Source of the DNA: Acinetobacter sp. ANC 4805
Lineage (GTDB): Bacteria; Pseudomonadota; Gammaproteobacteria; Pseudomonadales; Moraxellaceae
Assembly: GCF_022549495.1 (NCBI RefSeq)
Contig: NZ_JAKZGD010000007.1
Location: forward strand, 124,001-188,000
Length of the DNA stretch: 64,000 bases
Direction: 5' to 3'
The notes under the pieces: model-generated
Seen by the model: only the letters and a program-made list of their open reading frames with translations
Database searches by the model: none
Told to the model about the DNA's origin: nothing
Shown: positions 26,125 through 34,441 of the stretch, in pieces
How positions within the stretch are numbered: the first letter of the stretch is position 1
Layout of the letters: each line of letters starts with the position of its first letter
Translations under genes and position numbers: made by a program

Positions 26125-26607
26125 ATGAAATGGGAAGAAATTGGCGATCAGCCATGTTCAGTTGCGAGAACACTTTCTGTACTTGGTGATCGTTGGACAA
26201 TGCTAATTTTACGTAATGCTTTTATGGGGATACGCCGTTTTGATGATTTCCAGCGTAGCTTAGGGCTGACACGCCATGTACTTTCAGAACGTTTAAAACG
26301 ATTGGTTGAACATGGCGTTTTAATTAAAGTGCCTTATGTGGAACGTCAAGAACGGTTTGAATACCAACTCACTGATAAAGGTTTAGATCTTTATCCACTT
26401 ATTTTGGCTATGGTGCAGTGGGCTGATAAATGGATGGATAAGGGGCTTGGAAAACCGCTTGAATTTACCCATAAAACCTGTGGTAATAAATTGAGTCCTA
26501 AAGTTGTTTGTTCAGCATGTGATGAGCCGATCAAAGCAAAAGATGTTCGTGTAACAGCAGGCATTGGTTATTTTGCATTCATTGAGCAAAAACAAAAAAG
26601 TGCATGA
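26125..26607 (+). CDS. Second HxlR-family transcriptional regulator
   Basis: A 160-residue regulator strongly similar to the one at 17089-17568: shared QPCSVARTLSV, RNAF.GIRRFDDF, TRHVL, KVPY, RFEY and MDKGLG, and the same CG/CSAC zinc-ribbon-like tail. The paralogues bracket the ferredoxin/molybdoenzyme and Moco genes. I placed the start at the ATG after AGGTG rather than the GTG nine bases earlier. Target genes are not evident; it may regulate itself, since AGTTCT occurs at 26097. Confidence 0.85.
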   Translation: MKWEEIGDQPCSVARTLSVLGDRWTMLILRNAFMGIRRFDDFQRSLGLTRHVLSERLKRLVEHGVLIKVPYVERQERFEYQLTDKGLDLYPLILAMVQWADKWMDKGLGKPLEFTHKTCGNKLSPKVVCSACDEPIKAKDVRVTAGIGYFAFIEQKQKSA

Positions 26608-26660
26608 TTTTAGATATTGCTTCTCTGAATGAAAATTTACTTCATCTAATAGAATAGAAA

Positions 26661-26972
26661 CTATAAACAATTTGCAGGTTTAGGAACGCCAGCCAAACGA
26701 CTAAGATGTCGGGCGACTAAACCTGTGTTAAATCTTTGCTGTAATACGGCATTATTGATCTCAGGACTGATGGTTTTCATTAAGAATTTAATCAATGGAC
26801 GTGTGGCAGGTGAATGTCCAAATTGTTGATAAAATTGACGTACAGCGTGGAGAACTTCAAAATGCCAATCTGTTAATTCTAAATCAAGAGATAGGGCAAG
26901 TTGCTGAGCAACCTCATGGTTCCAAATTGTATAATCGACTAAATGACCGTCTTGATCTAACTCTAATTGCAT
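26661..26972 (-). CDS. tusE: TusE/DsrC-like sulfur carrier
   Basis: A 103-residue member of the DsrC/TusE family. The C-terminal arm ends PKPANCL with the conserved penultimate cysteine that carries persulfide sulfur. Only one cysteine is in the arm, as in TusE rather than in DsrC of dissimilatory sulfite reducers, which has two. In E. coli it passes sulfur from TusBCD to MnmA for 2-thiouridine in tRNA. It is the last gene of a tusD-tusC-tusB-tusE unit; a separate location is usual in E. coli. Confidence 0.88.
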   Translation of the reverse strand: MQLELDQDGHLVDYTIWNHEVAQQLALSLDLELTDWHFEVLHAVRQFYQQFGHSPATRPLIKFLMKTISPEINNAVLQQRFNTGLVARHLSRLAGVPKPANCL

Positions 26973-27009
26973 GAAATAGCCTAAATAGGATTTAAATTAA
27001 CTGAAAAAT

Positions 27010-27294
27010 TTATTTTAAAGTCACACAGCGTCTAAATTGTAAAACTAAATCAGCAAGTTCTGTATATTCAATCACGCTGATATGTTCTTTAACGTCATCA
27101 TTGAGTAGGGTTTGTTCATTACTTAGACAATAAAGGTTGGAATAGTCCTTTACGATGTTAAGTGTTATTTGTAATACAGCATCACCTAGCACAACGATGG
27201 AATCATCTGTTTGTGCCATTTCTGCCAAATCACTCCAAACTTTCTCAGTATTGCTATAAGCTGCTTGAATTAAAAATAAAGTTGTATTTGCCAT
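27010..27294 (-). CDS. tusB: TusB/DsrH-like sulfur relay protein
   Basis: A 94-residue protein with the short alpha/beta fold of the DsrH family (NTTLFLIQAAYSNTEKV..., DSIVVLGDAVLQI). It forms the TusBCD complex with its neighbours. I placed the start at MANTTLFLI, six residues into the longest frame, which otherwise runs into tusC. Sequence conservation in this family is low, so the assignment depends partly on the neighbours. Confidence 0.8.
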   Translation of the reverse strand: MANTTLFLIQAAYSNTEKVWSDLAEMAQTDDSIVVLGDAVLQITLNIVKDYSNLYCLSNEQTLLNDDVKEHISVIEYTELADLVLQFRRCVTLK

Positions 27295-27305
27295 AGTTGA
27301 CTGCT

Positions 27306-27656
27306 CTACCAATACAAAATGTGATCAAAGGACTGAATAAATTCAGGTTTGATTTCAATAAACTCAATTTCCTGCTTTGTATTTTGAATGATAGGAAGTT
27401 GTTGATTTTTTATTTCAACCCAAATCGGGGTTAAATCGTAAAACTCAAAACTTTCCACCATATTGGCGGCAATTTTAAAAGCTTGTTTGAATTGGTCAAA
27501 TTCTAATTGATTGTTCAATAAGCTCAATGCAGCGTCTTTTAATAATACTTTGACAGAAATACCAAAGGTTGCTAAAACCATAGTTGCAGACAAGCTTTCA
27601 TTGACCTGCAAACTGGTTAGATTAGGCTGCGTTAGGATGACGAGTACAGATTTCAC
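27306..27656 (-). CDS. tusC: TusC/DsrF-like sulfur relay protein
   Basis: A 116-residue protein of the DsrE/DsrF fold (MKSVLVILTQPN, MVLATFGISVKVLLKDAAL). It is the middle subunit of the TusBCD hexamer. It lies between tusD and tusB on the minus strand. Confidence 0.82.
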   Translation of the reverse strand: MKSVLVILTQPNLTSLQVNESLSATMVLATFGISVKVLLKDAALSLLNNQLEFDQFKQAFKIAANMVESFEFYDLTPIWVEIKNQQLPIIQNTKQEIEFIEIKPEFIQSFDHILYW

Positions 27657-27699
27657 ACAATTTACCTTTTAAAAGCAACACTCTATTAATGAACTTAAA

Positions 27700-28068
27700 C
27701 TAAAATTGAATTAAACGAGAACAGCTTTGCACAGCATCAGCTAACTCCCCAAGTCCAACCAGCTCAAAACCTTGTGCCAAGTTGTGATGTTGAAGTGAGT
27801 GGCGTTGTGCATTGCTCGCATCAGTGATTCCCCGAGCAAGGGCAGCACTGACACAGACAGGGAGTCGAATGCCAAGCTTTTGCCATTCTTGTTTTAGGTT
27901 GCGTTGATCATCAGGAAACCACTGTAGATCATTTGCCACCTGAACACCATCTTGGTAAAAGAAGACACGAAAATCTTCACACTTATTTCTTAGCGCTTGA
28001 GCTAAACCAAAAGCATGCCAAGCCATTGTGGAAGTGGGTGCAGAAGTAATTAGAAGTAGTGTACTCAT
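27700..28068 (-). CDS. tusD: TusD/DsrE-like sulfurtransferase
   Basis: A 122-residue sulfurtransferase. The catalytic cysteine is Cys72 in LPVCVSAALARGI, matching the active-site segment of TusD/DsrE. The YQDGVQVAN loop is also typical. The long open frame upstream is noncoding on this strand and overlaps the divergent epimerase gene; the start MSTLLLITSAP is family-like. First gene of tusDCBE; 64 bases separate it from the divergent gene. Confidence 0.9.
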   Translation of the reverse strand: MSTLLLITSAPTSTMAWHAFGLAQALRNKCEDFRVFFYQDGVQVANDLQWFPDDQRNLKQEWQKLGIRLPVCVSAALARGITDASNAQRHSLQHHNLAQGFELVGLGELADAVQSCSRLIQF

Positions 28069-28132
28069 TGAACATTCACTAGGGTCATGTAAGCAAAATG
28101 ATGGACAAATTAGAAAAGAAGGTAAGTATACA

Positions 28133-29140
28133 ATGATTTTGGTGACAGGTGGTTTAGGCTTTATCGGTTCACATATCGCATTGAGTTTATTAGCACGTGG
28201 ACAAGAAATTGTCATTGTTGATAATCTAGCCAATTCGACTTTGCAAACTTTAGAACGCTTAGAATACATTTCAGGAATGTACATTCCTTTTGTGAAAGTG
28301 GATGTTCGGAATACACCCGCTTTAAATAAAGTATTTGAACAATATTCAATTGATACGGTTATTCATACAGCAAGTTTTAAATCGCTTGAGGAATCAGCGC
28401 TAAAACCACTTGAATATTATAATGATAATGTCAGTAGCATCATGAGCTTATTAAGGGCCATGCAACGTATGGGTGTAAGAGAGTTAATCAATATCTCTAG
28501 TTTGGCTGTGTATGGTCAATCCAGCCCAAATTTTAGTGAAGAAACAGAATTTAACTATCGGTACCCGAATCCGTACATTCGCTCTCAGCAAATGGTTGAA
28601 GACATTATTGCAGATACCTATAAAGTTGATCATGAATGGAAAATCGTGAATTTGCGCTTATCCAATATCGTTGGTGCATTTGAACATGGGGTATTAGGGG
28701 AATATGTTACTCAATTACCCAAAAATATCGTGCCTTTAGCATTACAAGTTGCAGCAATGCAGCGAGATTGTATAGAGCTTCAGAACCAAGCACAGACAGC
28801 AGATGGAACGGTAGAGCGAAGCTTTTTACATGTGCTAGATGCCTGTGATGCGGTATTAATCGCTTTAAGTTGGTTAAAAGCACAAAGTAGTTGTTTGGAA
28901 GCATTTAATATTGCACACCCTCAACTGACATCTATTCAGACTTTACTTGATGAGGTTGCAAAGGTGACTCAGGCGGAAATTCGAGTTCAACCTGCCGTAT
29001 ATCAAAACCAAGAGTTAGCACAACTTGGGGCAAATATTGATAAGGCTAAAAAAATACTGAATTGGATACCTAAACGCGCTTTATCGCAGATGATTGAAGA
29101 TGAATGGCGCTTTTACCGAAATACGCTAAACGGTAAATAA
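28133..29140 (+). CDS. NAD-dependent epimerase/dehydratase family protein with altered catalytic motif
   Basis: A 335-residue short-chain (extended) dehydrogenase resembling UDP-glucose 4-epimerase GalE. The NAD motif VTGGLGFIGSH is intact, as are HTASFKSLEESALKPLEYY and the ISSLAVYG strand. At the active site the usual Y-X3-K reads Tyr148-Ile-Arg-Ser-Gln152, so the catalytic lysine is glutamine. The protein may not be a classical epimerase. It is not near sugar or capsule genes. The start at 28133 follows AGAAGG; the longer frame overlaps tusD. Confidence 0.75.
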   Translation: MILVTGGLGFIGSHIALSLLARGQEIVIVDNLANSTLQTLERLEYISGMYIPFVKVDVRNTPALNKVFEQYSIDTVIHTASFKSLEESALKPLEYYNDNVSSIMSLLRAMQRMGVRELINISSLAVYGQSSPNFSEETEFNYRYPNPYIRSQQMVEDIIADTYKVDHEWKIVNLRLSNIVGAFEHGVLGEYVTQLPKNIVPLALQVAAMQRDCIELQNQAQTADGTVERSFLHVLDACDAVLIALSWLKAQSSCLEAFNIAHPQLTSIQTLLDEVAKVTQAEIRVQPAVYQNQELAQLGANIDKAKKILNWIPKRALSQMIEDEWRFYRNTLNGK

Positions 29141-29284
29141 GATAATGATTCTTATTTACAATAATGATTGCTTTGTTTAGGATTAACGCGATTTATCGGA
29201 TATAGATCGTTAAGTCCTCGCTAGCCAAAGCATCTATTTGCTTCAGCCCGTGAAAATTTTAACCAAATAGAGCAGAGGTTGTTT

Positions 29285-30679
29285 ATGCAAATGCGAATTG
29301 AACACGACACAATGGGTGAAATTGAAGTTCCCAATGAAGCCTTATGGGGTGCGCAAACGCAACGAAGTTTACAGAACTTTAAGATTGGTCAAGAGCGCTT
29401 ACCACGAGCAATGATCCGAGCAATGGGTTTGGTGAAAAAAGCCGCTGCAATGACCAATGCCGAATTACAACAGCTTCCTGAGGATTTAAGTCAATATATC
29501 GTCGGTGCGGCAGAAGAGGTGATTGCTGGGCAATGGGATTCGCAATTTCCATTAGTGGTTTGGCAAACAGGTTCAGGTACGCAAAGTAACATGAACTGCA
29601 ATGAAGTCATTGCAAATATTGCCAATCAAAAATTAGGACAGGTACTCGGTGCGCAAAAACCTGTTCACCCCAATGATCATGTGAATCGCGCGCAATCGAC
29701 CAATGATTCATTTCCAACTGCAATTCATGTTGCTGCAAGTATTCAGATCAATGAATTGCTTATTCCTGCTGTTGAAAAGTTAAAAGCGACCCTACAACGC
29801 AAGTCTGAAGAATTTGACAGTATTGTTAAAATTGGTCGTACGCATTTACAAGATGCAACGCCTTTGACTTTGGGACAAGAGTTTAGTGGTTATGTGTCAC
29901 AACTTGAGCATGGCTTGAAACGTTTATACCAAGCGCTTGAGGGTTTGTATGAGTTACCATTAGGTGGTACGGCAGTGGGCACGGGATTAAATGCACATCC
30001 TGATTATGCTGTGAAAGCAGCTGAACAATTGGCTAGACTTACAGATTTACCATTCGTGACGGCACCTAATAAGTTTGAAGCTTTGGCAGGGCGAGACGCA
30101 GCAGTATTTGCTTCAGGCGCTTTAAAAACATTGGCTGCAAGCTTAAATAAGATTGCCAATGATATTCGATGGTTAGCGAGTGGTCCTCGTTGTGGTTTTG
30201 GTGAGATTCGTATTCCAGAAAATGAACCTGGTTCAAGTATCATGCCGGGTAAAGTCAATCCAACACAAAGTGAAGCCATGACTATGGTGGTTGCTCAAGT
30301 CTTAGGGAATGACACAACGATTAATGTTGCAGGTGCATCTGGTAACTTTGAACTCAACGTATTTATGCCTGTCATTGCGTATAACTTATTGCAATCTATT
30401 CAGCTTTTAGGTGATGCATGTAATAGTTTTAATGATCATTGTGCAGTAGGAATTGAGCCAAATCGTGACAAGATTGATCACTTTTTACATAATTCATTGA
30501 TGTTGGTAACAGCACTAAATCCAGTAATTGGTTATGAGAACTCAGCCAAAGTTGCCAAAACAGCTTATAAAGAAAATAAAACCTTAAAACAAGTTGCTAT
30601 TGAATTAGGTCTAGTTACAGCAGAGCAGTTCGATGAAGTGGTCAGACCTGAAAATATGGTTTCTCCAAATAGTAAGTAA
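29285..30679 (+). CDS. fumC: Fumarate hydratase class II
   Basis: A 464-residue oxygen-stable fumarase interconverting fumarate and malate in the TCA cycle. The superfamily signature [11 protein letters not shown] lies near residue 317, with [15 protein letters not shown] near 99 and [10 protein letters not shown] near 185. The start at 29285 follows AGAGG; a second ATG two codons on is possible. Transcribed alone and ended by the terminator at 30696. Confidence 0.94.
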   Translation: MQMRIEHDTMGEIEVPNEALWGAQTQRSLQNFKIGQERLPRAMIRAMGLVKKAAAMTNAELQQLPEDLSQYIVGAAEEVIAGQWDSQFPLVVWQTGSGTQSNMNCNEVIANIANQKLGQVLGAQKPVHPNDHVNRAQSTNDSFPTAIHVAASIQINELLIPAVEKLKATLQRKSEEFDSIVKIGRTHLQDATPLTLGQEFSGYVSQLEHGLKRLYQALEGLYELPLGGTAVGTGLNAHPDYAVKAAEQLARLTDLPFVTAPNKFEALAGRDAAVFASGALKTLAASLNKIANDIRWLASGPRCGFGEIRIPENEPGSSIMPGKVNPTQSEAMTMVVAQVLGNDTTINVAGASGNFELNVFMPVIAYNLLQSIQLLGDACNSFNDHCAVGIEPNRDKIDHFLHNSLMLVTALNPVIGYENSAKVAKTAYKENKTLKQVAIELGLVTAEQFDEVVRPENMVSPNSK

Positions 30680-30695
30680 GCCGTATCTGTGAAAT

Positions 30696-30728
30696 AAAAA
30701 ATCCTTCTTTTATTTAGAGGGATTTTTT
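30696..30728 (+). terminator. Terminator after fumC
   Basis: The arms AATCCTTCT and AGAGGGATT (one G-T pair) are followed by TTTTTT. The last T is immediately before the ATG of the next possible gene start. Confidence 0.85.
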
Positions 30729-31286
30729 ATGAGTAGTTTTTATAAAGTGAACTGCGTACAATACACTTTTGATTTACCTGATTGTTGCTTCATTATGCTC
30801 AATATTTATTTGACAGACACCAAAACCCATATCCAGTTTGCTGATCTTCCAAATGAAAATCCTGTTAAATTTGTATTGAATTTAAAGAAAATTTTTCCAA
30901 GTACGGCTGATTTGTTGTTGCCTGTATTACCAGAAGACAATGATTTAGAGAATGTGACTTGGGAAGCCACCTCAAAAGATTTTGAAATTTTTAAGAAATT
31001 ATTAGAAGGCTGGGGCATTATTGAATTGCGGTTAAGTGCGCTTACTACTTATAAAGATAAGAACTTTTCCAACGAGTTGGTCAAAAAAGCTCAAATTAAA
31101 CGTAAACAAGTTTCACAAAAACAATCACAACTTTCCTTAATTGCATTGGACTATGTGTTAATGCATGAGATTCATGCTTTGATTGATGCTGAGTTGGTAA
31201 TGATAGGAGAAAAATTCTATTTGCCTACTTTGCGAGAATTGTGGAAAGGAAAATTCTCAGAACAGATTTTACAATGTAAATTTTAA
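30729..31286 (+). CDS. Protein of unknown function
   Basis: A frame of 185 codons. If translation starts at 30729 the ribosome site AGAGGG lies inside the fumC terminator stem. An alternative ATG at 30795 gives 163 residues beginning MLNIYLTDTKTH but lacks a visible ribosome site. The protein is hydrophilic, without signal peptide or membrane segment, and has a Lys/Gln-rich central helix (KKAQIKRKQVSQKQSQ). The end LPTLRELWKGKF does not recall a known family. The gene is closed by its own terminator. Confidence 0.55.
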   Translation: MSSFYKVNCVQYTFDLPDCCFIMLNIYLTDTKTHIQFADLPNENPVKFVLNLKKIFPSTADLLLPVLPEDNDLENVTWEATSKDFEIFKKLLEGWGIIELRLSALTTYKDKNFSNELVKKAQIKRKQVSQKQSQLSLIALDYVLMHEIHALIDAELVMIGEKFYLPTLRELWKGKFSEQILQCKF

Positions 31287-31291
31287 TTTTC

Positions 31292-31319
31292 AAAAGCAGA
31301 CGTTAAAGTCTGCTTTTTT
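31292..31319 (+). terminator. Terminator after the unknown gene
   Basis: The arms AAAAGCAGAC and GTCTGCTTTT flank six bases and lead into a T-run. Confidence 0.88.
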
Positions 31320-31435
31320 ATTGATTTATTTTGATTAGCGCTGAAAGAGATACTTGATCTACAAAGAATTACAAGAATTTAGTGTTGGTATTTTTGGTCG
31401 GCATATATATTGCTTATAGGGATATAAATATTATT

Positions 31436-31510
31436 GCGGGAGAGAAGTTCTTCCAAGAACTCGCCGAAGGAGCAACGACCCCGGAAACTCTCAGGCAGAA
31501 GGACTGTAAT
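31436..31510 (+). ncRNA. Glycine riboswitch, first aptamer
   Basis: GGGAGAGA at 31438, the paired GTTCTT/AAGAAC arm, CGCCGAAGGAGCAA, and CCGGAAACTCTCAGGCAGAAGGACTG give the canonical type-1 glycine aptamer in the right order. It is followed at once by a second copy, as is common for this riboswitch. Confidence 0.93.
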
Positions 31511-31522
31511 AATAGAAATACA

Positions 31523-31661
31523 ATCTGGAGAGTAGTGCTTAAAGTGTAGAAAATTAGTCGTAAAATAACTTCTTTACACGAACGCACTCACCGAAGGGGA
31601 AGGCTTAATGATTAATTGGTAATCATCTGCCGAAACTCTCAGGTACCGTGACAGATGGGGC
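31523..31661 (+). ncRNA. Glycine riboswitch, second aptamer
   Basis: GGAGAG near 31526, then AGTGC pairing with GCACT across an AT-rich arm, CACCGAAGGGGAAGG, and CCGAAACTCTCAGGTACCGTGACAGATGGGG match the second aptamer. A short hairpin GAAATG/CATTTC (31671-31687) directly precedes the AGGAG ribosome site and may be the expression platform. Confidence 0.92.
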
Positions 31662-31699
31662 TATGCTTATGAAATGTATTGCATTTCTAGGAGTTTTCT

Positions 31700-32944
31700 A
31701 TGCCACATGTAGTAGTCATTGGTGCGGGGATTACAGGTGTAACATCTGCCTATGAATTAATTAAATTGGGTTATGAAGTGACGGTGATTGATCGTCATCT
31801 ATTTCCTGCAATGGAAACCTCTTTTGCGAATGGCGGGCAGTTATCTGCGTGTAATGCAGAAGTCTGGAATCAGAAGTCAACTGTGCTTAAAGGCATCAAG
31901 TGGATGAGTAAGAAAGATGCACCATTATTGCTCAATCCGTCTTTTAGTGTGCATAAATATCGCTGGCTGGTCGAGTTTTTGACCCATATTAAGGATTATA
32001 AAGTAAATACGATTGAAACAGTGCGTTTAGCACTGTTAGCAAGACAGCGATTGTTTGAAGTTGCAGAAAAAGAGAATATTTCTTTTGATTTGGAGAAACG
32101 TGGTATTTTGCACATGTACCACAGCAAGGAAGACTTTGACATCGCAAAAAAAGTGAATGATGTTTTAGTGGAAGGTAAACTTGAACGTCATGCGATTACA
32201 CCTGAAGAAATGAAGGCAATTGAGCCAAATTTAACAGGTAATTATTATGGTGGATATTACACAGCAGGCGATGCAACAGGTGATATTCATAAGTATTCTG
32301 TTGGTTTAGCGGAAAGAACACAAGCATATGGTGTGAAATATCGCTTTGGTTTGGATGTTGTTGATGTTAAATGTTTGCAAGATAAAGTGATTGTTAGCTG
32401 TAAAAATAGTTCTGAGAATATGAACTCAACAGCAGATGAGCAGACCATAATAGAAGCAGATTTAATCGTTGTGTGTGGTGGCGTTGGAAGTTACCAATTA
32501 GCCGATATGCTCGGTGATACTGTAAATGTTTATCCAGTAAAAGGTTACTCTATTACAGTGCAACTTAAAGATGAGCGAAGTGTACAAAATGCACCGTGGG
32601 TGAGTCTGCTTGATGAAAGTGCAAAAATTGTTACTTCTCGTTTAGGTGCTGATCGCTTCCGTGTCGCAGGCACAGCCGAGTTTAATGGCTATAATCGTGA
32701 TATTCGTGCAGATCGAATACAACCTTTAATTAACTGGGTTAACCAGAACTTTGATATTTCAACTGAGCATTCTGTGCCGTGGGCAGGTCTACGTCCGATG
32801 ATGCCAAATATGTTGCCTGTTGTGAAGCAAGGTAAGCAGCCCCGTGTTTTCTATAATACTGGACATGGGCATTTGGGATGGACATTATCTGCTGCAACAG
32901 CAGTACTTATTAGCGAGGAAATTGCGCAAAAATTCCCTAGCTAA
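31700..32944 (+). CDS. dadA: D-amino-acid dehydrogenase-like FAD oxidoreductase
   Basis: A 414-residue flavoprotein of the DadA family, which oxidises D-amino acids (or glycine in some members) to the keto acid, passing electrons to the respiratory chain. FAD motif VVIGAGITGVTSAYEL is at the N-terminus, FANGGQLSACNAEVW follows, and the C-terminus has VPWAGLRPMMPNMLPV and NTGHGHLGWTLS. The upstream tandem glycine riboswitch indicates glycine-sensitive expression, so glycine may be a substrate. No alanine racemase gene is adjacent. Start follows AGGAG. Confidence 0.9.
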   Translation: MPHVVVIGAGITGVTSAYELIKLGYEVTVIDRHLFPAMETSFANGGQLSACNAEVWNQKSTVLKGIKWMSKKDAPLLLNPSFSVHKYRWLVEFLTHIKDYKVNTIETVRLALLARQRLFEVAEKENISFDLEKRGILHMYHSKEDFDIAKKVNDVLVEGKLERHAITPEEMKAIEPNLTGNYYGGYYTAGDATGDIHKYSVGLAERTQAYGVKYRFGLDVVDVKCLQDKVIVSCKNSSENMNSTADEQTIIEADLIVVCGGVGSYQLADMLGDTVNVYPVKGYSITVQLKDERSVQNAPWVSLLDESAKIVTSRLGADRFRVAGTAEFNGYNRDIRADRIQPLINWVNQNFDISTEHSVPWAGLRPMMPNMLPVVKQGKQPRVFYNTGHGHLGWTLSAATAVLISEEIAQKFPS

Positions 32945-32949
32945 ATCTA

Positions 32950-32979
32950 AAAAGCCGATGTGAAAACATCGGCTTTTTA
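32950..32979 (+). terminator. Terminator after dadA
   Basis: The arms AAAGCCGATGT and ACATCGGCTTT around GAAA, with five T at the end. Confidence 0.92.
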
Positions 32980-33091
32980 TCATATTTTAGATAGTTTTGA
33001 AATTAAGGCTTTAATCAATTTGGTATAGCATTGGCTTTACAGTGATTTGCTTAGGTTTTTAAATAAAGATTATAGGGGAGAAAATAAAATT

Positions 33092-33595
33092 ATGATGAAA
33101 GTTGATATTAATGCTCTCATTGAACCACAAAAGTCTGCAGCAGGTTTTAGTTTGGGGCTAACATTATCAGAATTCTATAATGGGCTAAATTTGACTGATG
33201 TAAAAAAATGGTTAATAACGGATGGAATCCCACTGCATGATGCTATTCAGAAGAATGATAAATGGCTATGTGTGCCTGCTAGAGAAATTAGTGAAGGGCG
33301 GATTGTGGGGGAGATTTGGTTTTATTCAAAAGGAATGGTTGAGTTGCATTTTAATCATTTAGGATTTTTATTTAATATATCCATATTTAATGGTTATAAG
33401 GGGAAACTAATAAATTGCATCTATATAGGTATGCCTTTTTTAGAGTTGAAGAATTTATGTAATCCTATTTTTAATGAGCATGAAGATATCTACATTGTTG
33501 AAGATAATGACACCTTTTCTGGTATTGGTTTTTGTATTGATGAATCAGCAGATATATCTTATCTAAGTGGTATTTTTGTATTTCGAATAGTATAA
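33092..33595 (+). CDS. Protein of unknown function
   Basis: A 167-residue protein starting at ATG-ATG behind AGGGGAG. No signal peptide or membrane segment is seen. The C-terminus is acidic with an alternating hydrophobic pattern (EDIYIVEDNDTFSGIGF), suggesting a beta-rich small protein. The gene is AT-rich and stands alone; about 35 codons past its stop, the same frame resumes an open stretch (see findings). It could be an immunity-type or phage-derived orphan, but nothing identifies it. Confidence 0.5.
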   Translation: MMKVDINALIEPQKSAAGFSLGLTLSEFYNGLNLTDVKKWLITDGIPLHDAIQKNDKWLCVPAREISEGRIVGEIWFYSKGMVELHFNHLGFLFNISIFNGYKGKLINCIYIGMPFLELKNLCNPIFNEHEDIYIVEDNDTFSGIGFCIDESADISYLSGIFVFRIV

Positions 33596-33695
33596 GATAT
33601 ACACATTAGGTAAGATTCTCCTTAATGGTTTCCCATTATTCCTAATGCTGGCTGGAGATCTTTTGATGGTTTTAGTCATCCAGAAGTTACTAAGT

Positions 33696-34343
33696 TTAAT
33701 CATACAAACGATAAATCCCAGTAAATCGTTCACAACCCTTTTGTTCACTTTTTATAATTAATAGTGCTTTTTGAAAGTCAAACTGATATTGGCATTTCTT
33801 TTCATTATCAATAATTTGATTCTTTTGCTCAGGTGTACTGTAAGCAAGTAAAGAGAATGTCTGAGTTTCTATCCGATTATTTGGATTGCGATAGGCGATT
33901 CCTTCGATTTTCAGCTTATCTTTATCAAGTTGATGAATTTGTAAGTGAACGGGCTGTTTTGATAATTGACCCTGTTCAAATTTTAAATAATGCTGTGTTA
34001 AGGTTTGATTCATAGATGTATAAAAATTCAAGTCATCTAAACGAGCATCAAATTGTTGTTGATAGCAGTTTTTTGATTTGCACTGTTGTATTTGATTGAG
34101 CCAAAGCTTTTGTGTGTCATGTAAGAGTTGTAATGGGGCATCAGTGACCAAATAAGCAGTTAAAAACTTATTATTGAGTTTAGAGCGTTGTTCATCGTAT
34201 TGTTTGGAGCAGATTCTTTTGAGTTGAGAACTATTGGTTGTACAGTCAATTGTGTCTGCAAATACAAATGATGAGCAAAAACAACTCAATGTGATGATAT
34301 AACCAGATTTCTTTAATTGATTTCTTAAGGCGTTCAACAGCAT
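33696..34343 (-). CDS. Secreted protein of unknown function, LprI-like pattern
   Basis: About 215 residues with a signal peptide (LKKSGYIITLSCFCSSFVFA, cleavage after FADT likely). The mature N-terminus has a Cys-rich, Gln-rich region: DCTTNSSQLKRICSKQYDEQR...LWLNQIQQCKSKNCYQQQFDARLDDL. This C...W...R-C...C pattern resembles the LprI/DUF1311 family of secreted proteins that includes lysozyme inhibitors. Two further cysteines are in the C-terminal half. A GTG at 34349 is an alternative start. It diverges from ispF. Confidence 0.6.
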   Translation of the reverse strand: MLLNALRNQLKKSGYIITLSCFCSSFVFADTIDCTTNSSQLKRICSKQYDEQRSKLNNKFLTAYLVTDAPLQLLHDTQKLWLNQIQQCKSKNCYQQQFDARLDDLNFYTSMNQTLTQHYLKFEQGQLSKQPVHLQIHQLDKDKLKIEGIAYRNPNNRIETQTFSLLAYSTPEQKNQIIDNEKKCQYQFDFQKALLIIKSEQKGCERFTGIYRLYD

Positions 34344-34441
34344 AATCACTTATATGTTCAGTCTAATTTGCTCACCGTACTATAGCGAAATAGAAAGCCT
34401 GAATACAAGATTTGTTCGGTATATTGTAAAAGGAAAATCAT

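Noticed and set aside
28069..28284. 72-residue N-terminal extension of tusD
   Set aside because: It lies antisense to the start of the epimerase gene and the TusD family begins at MSTLLLIT.
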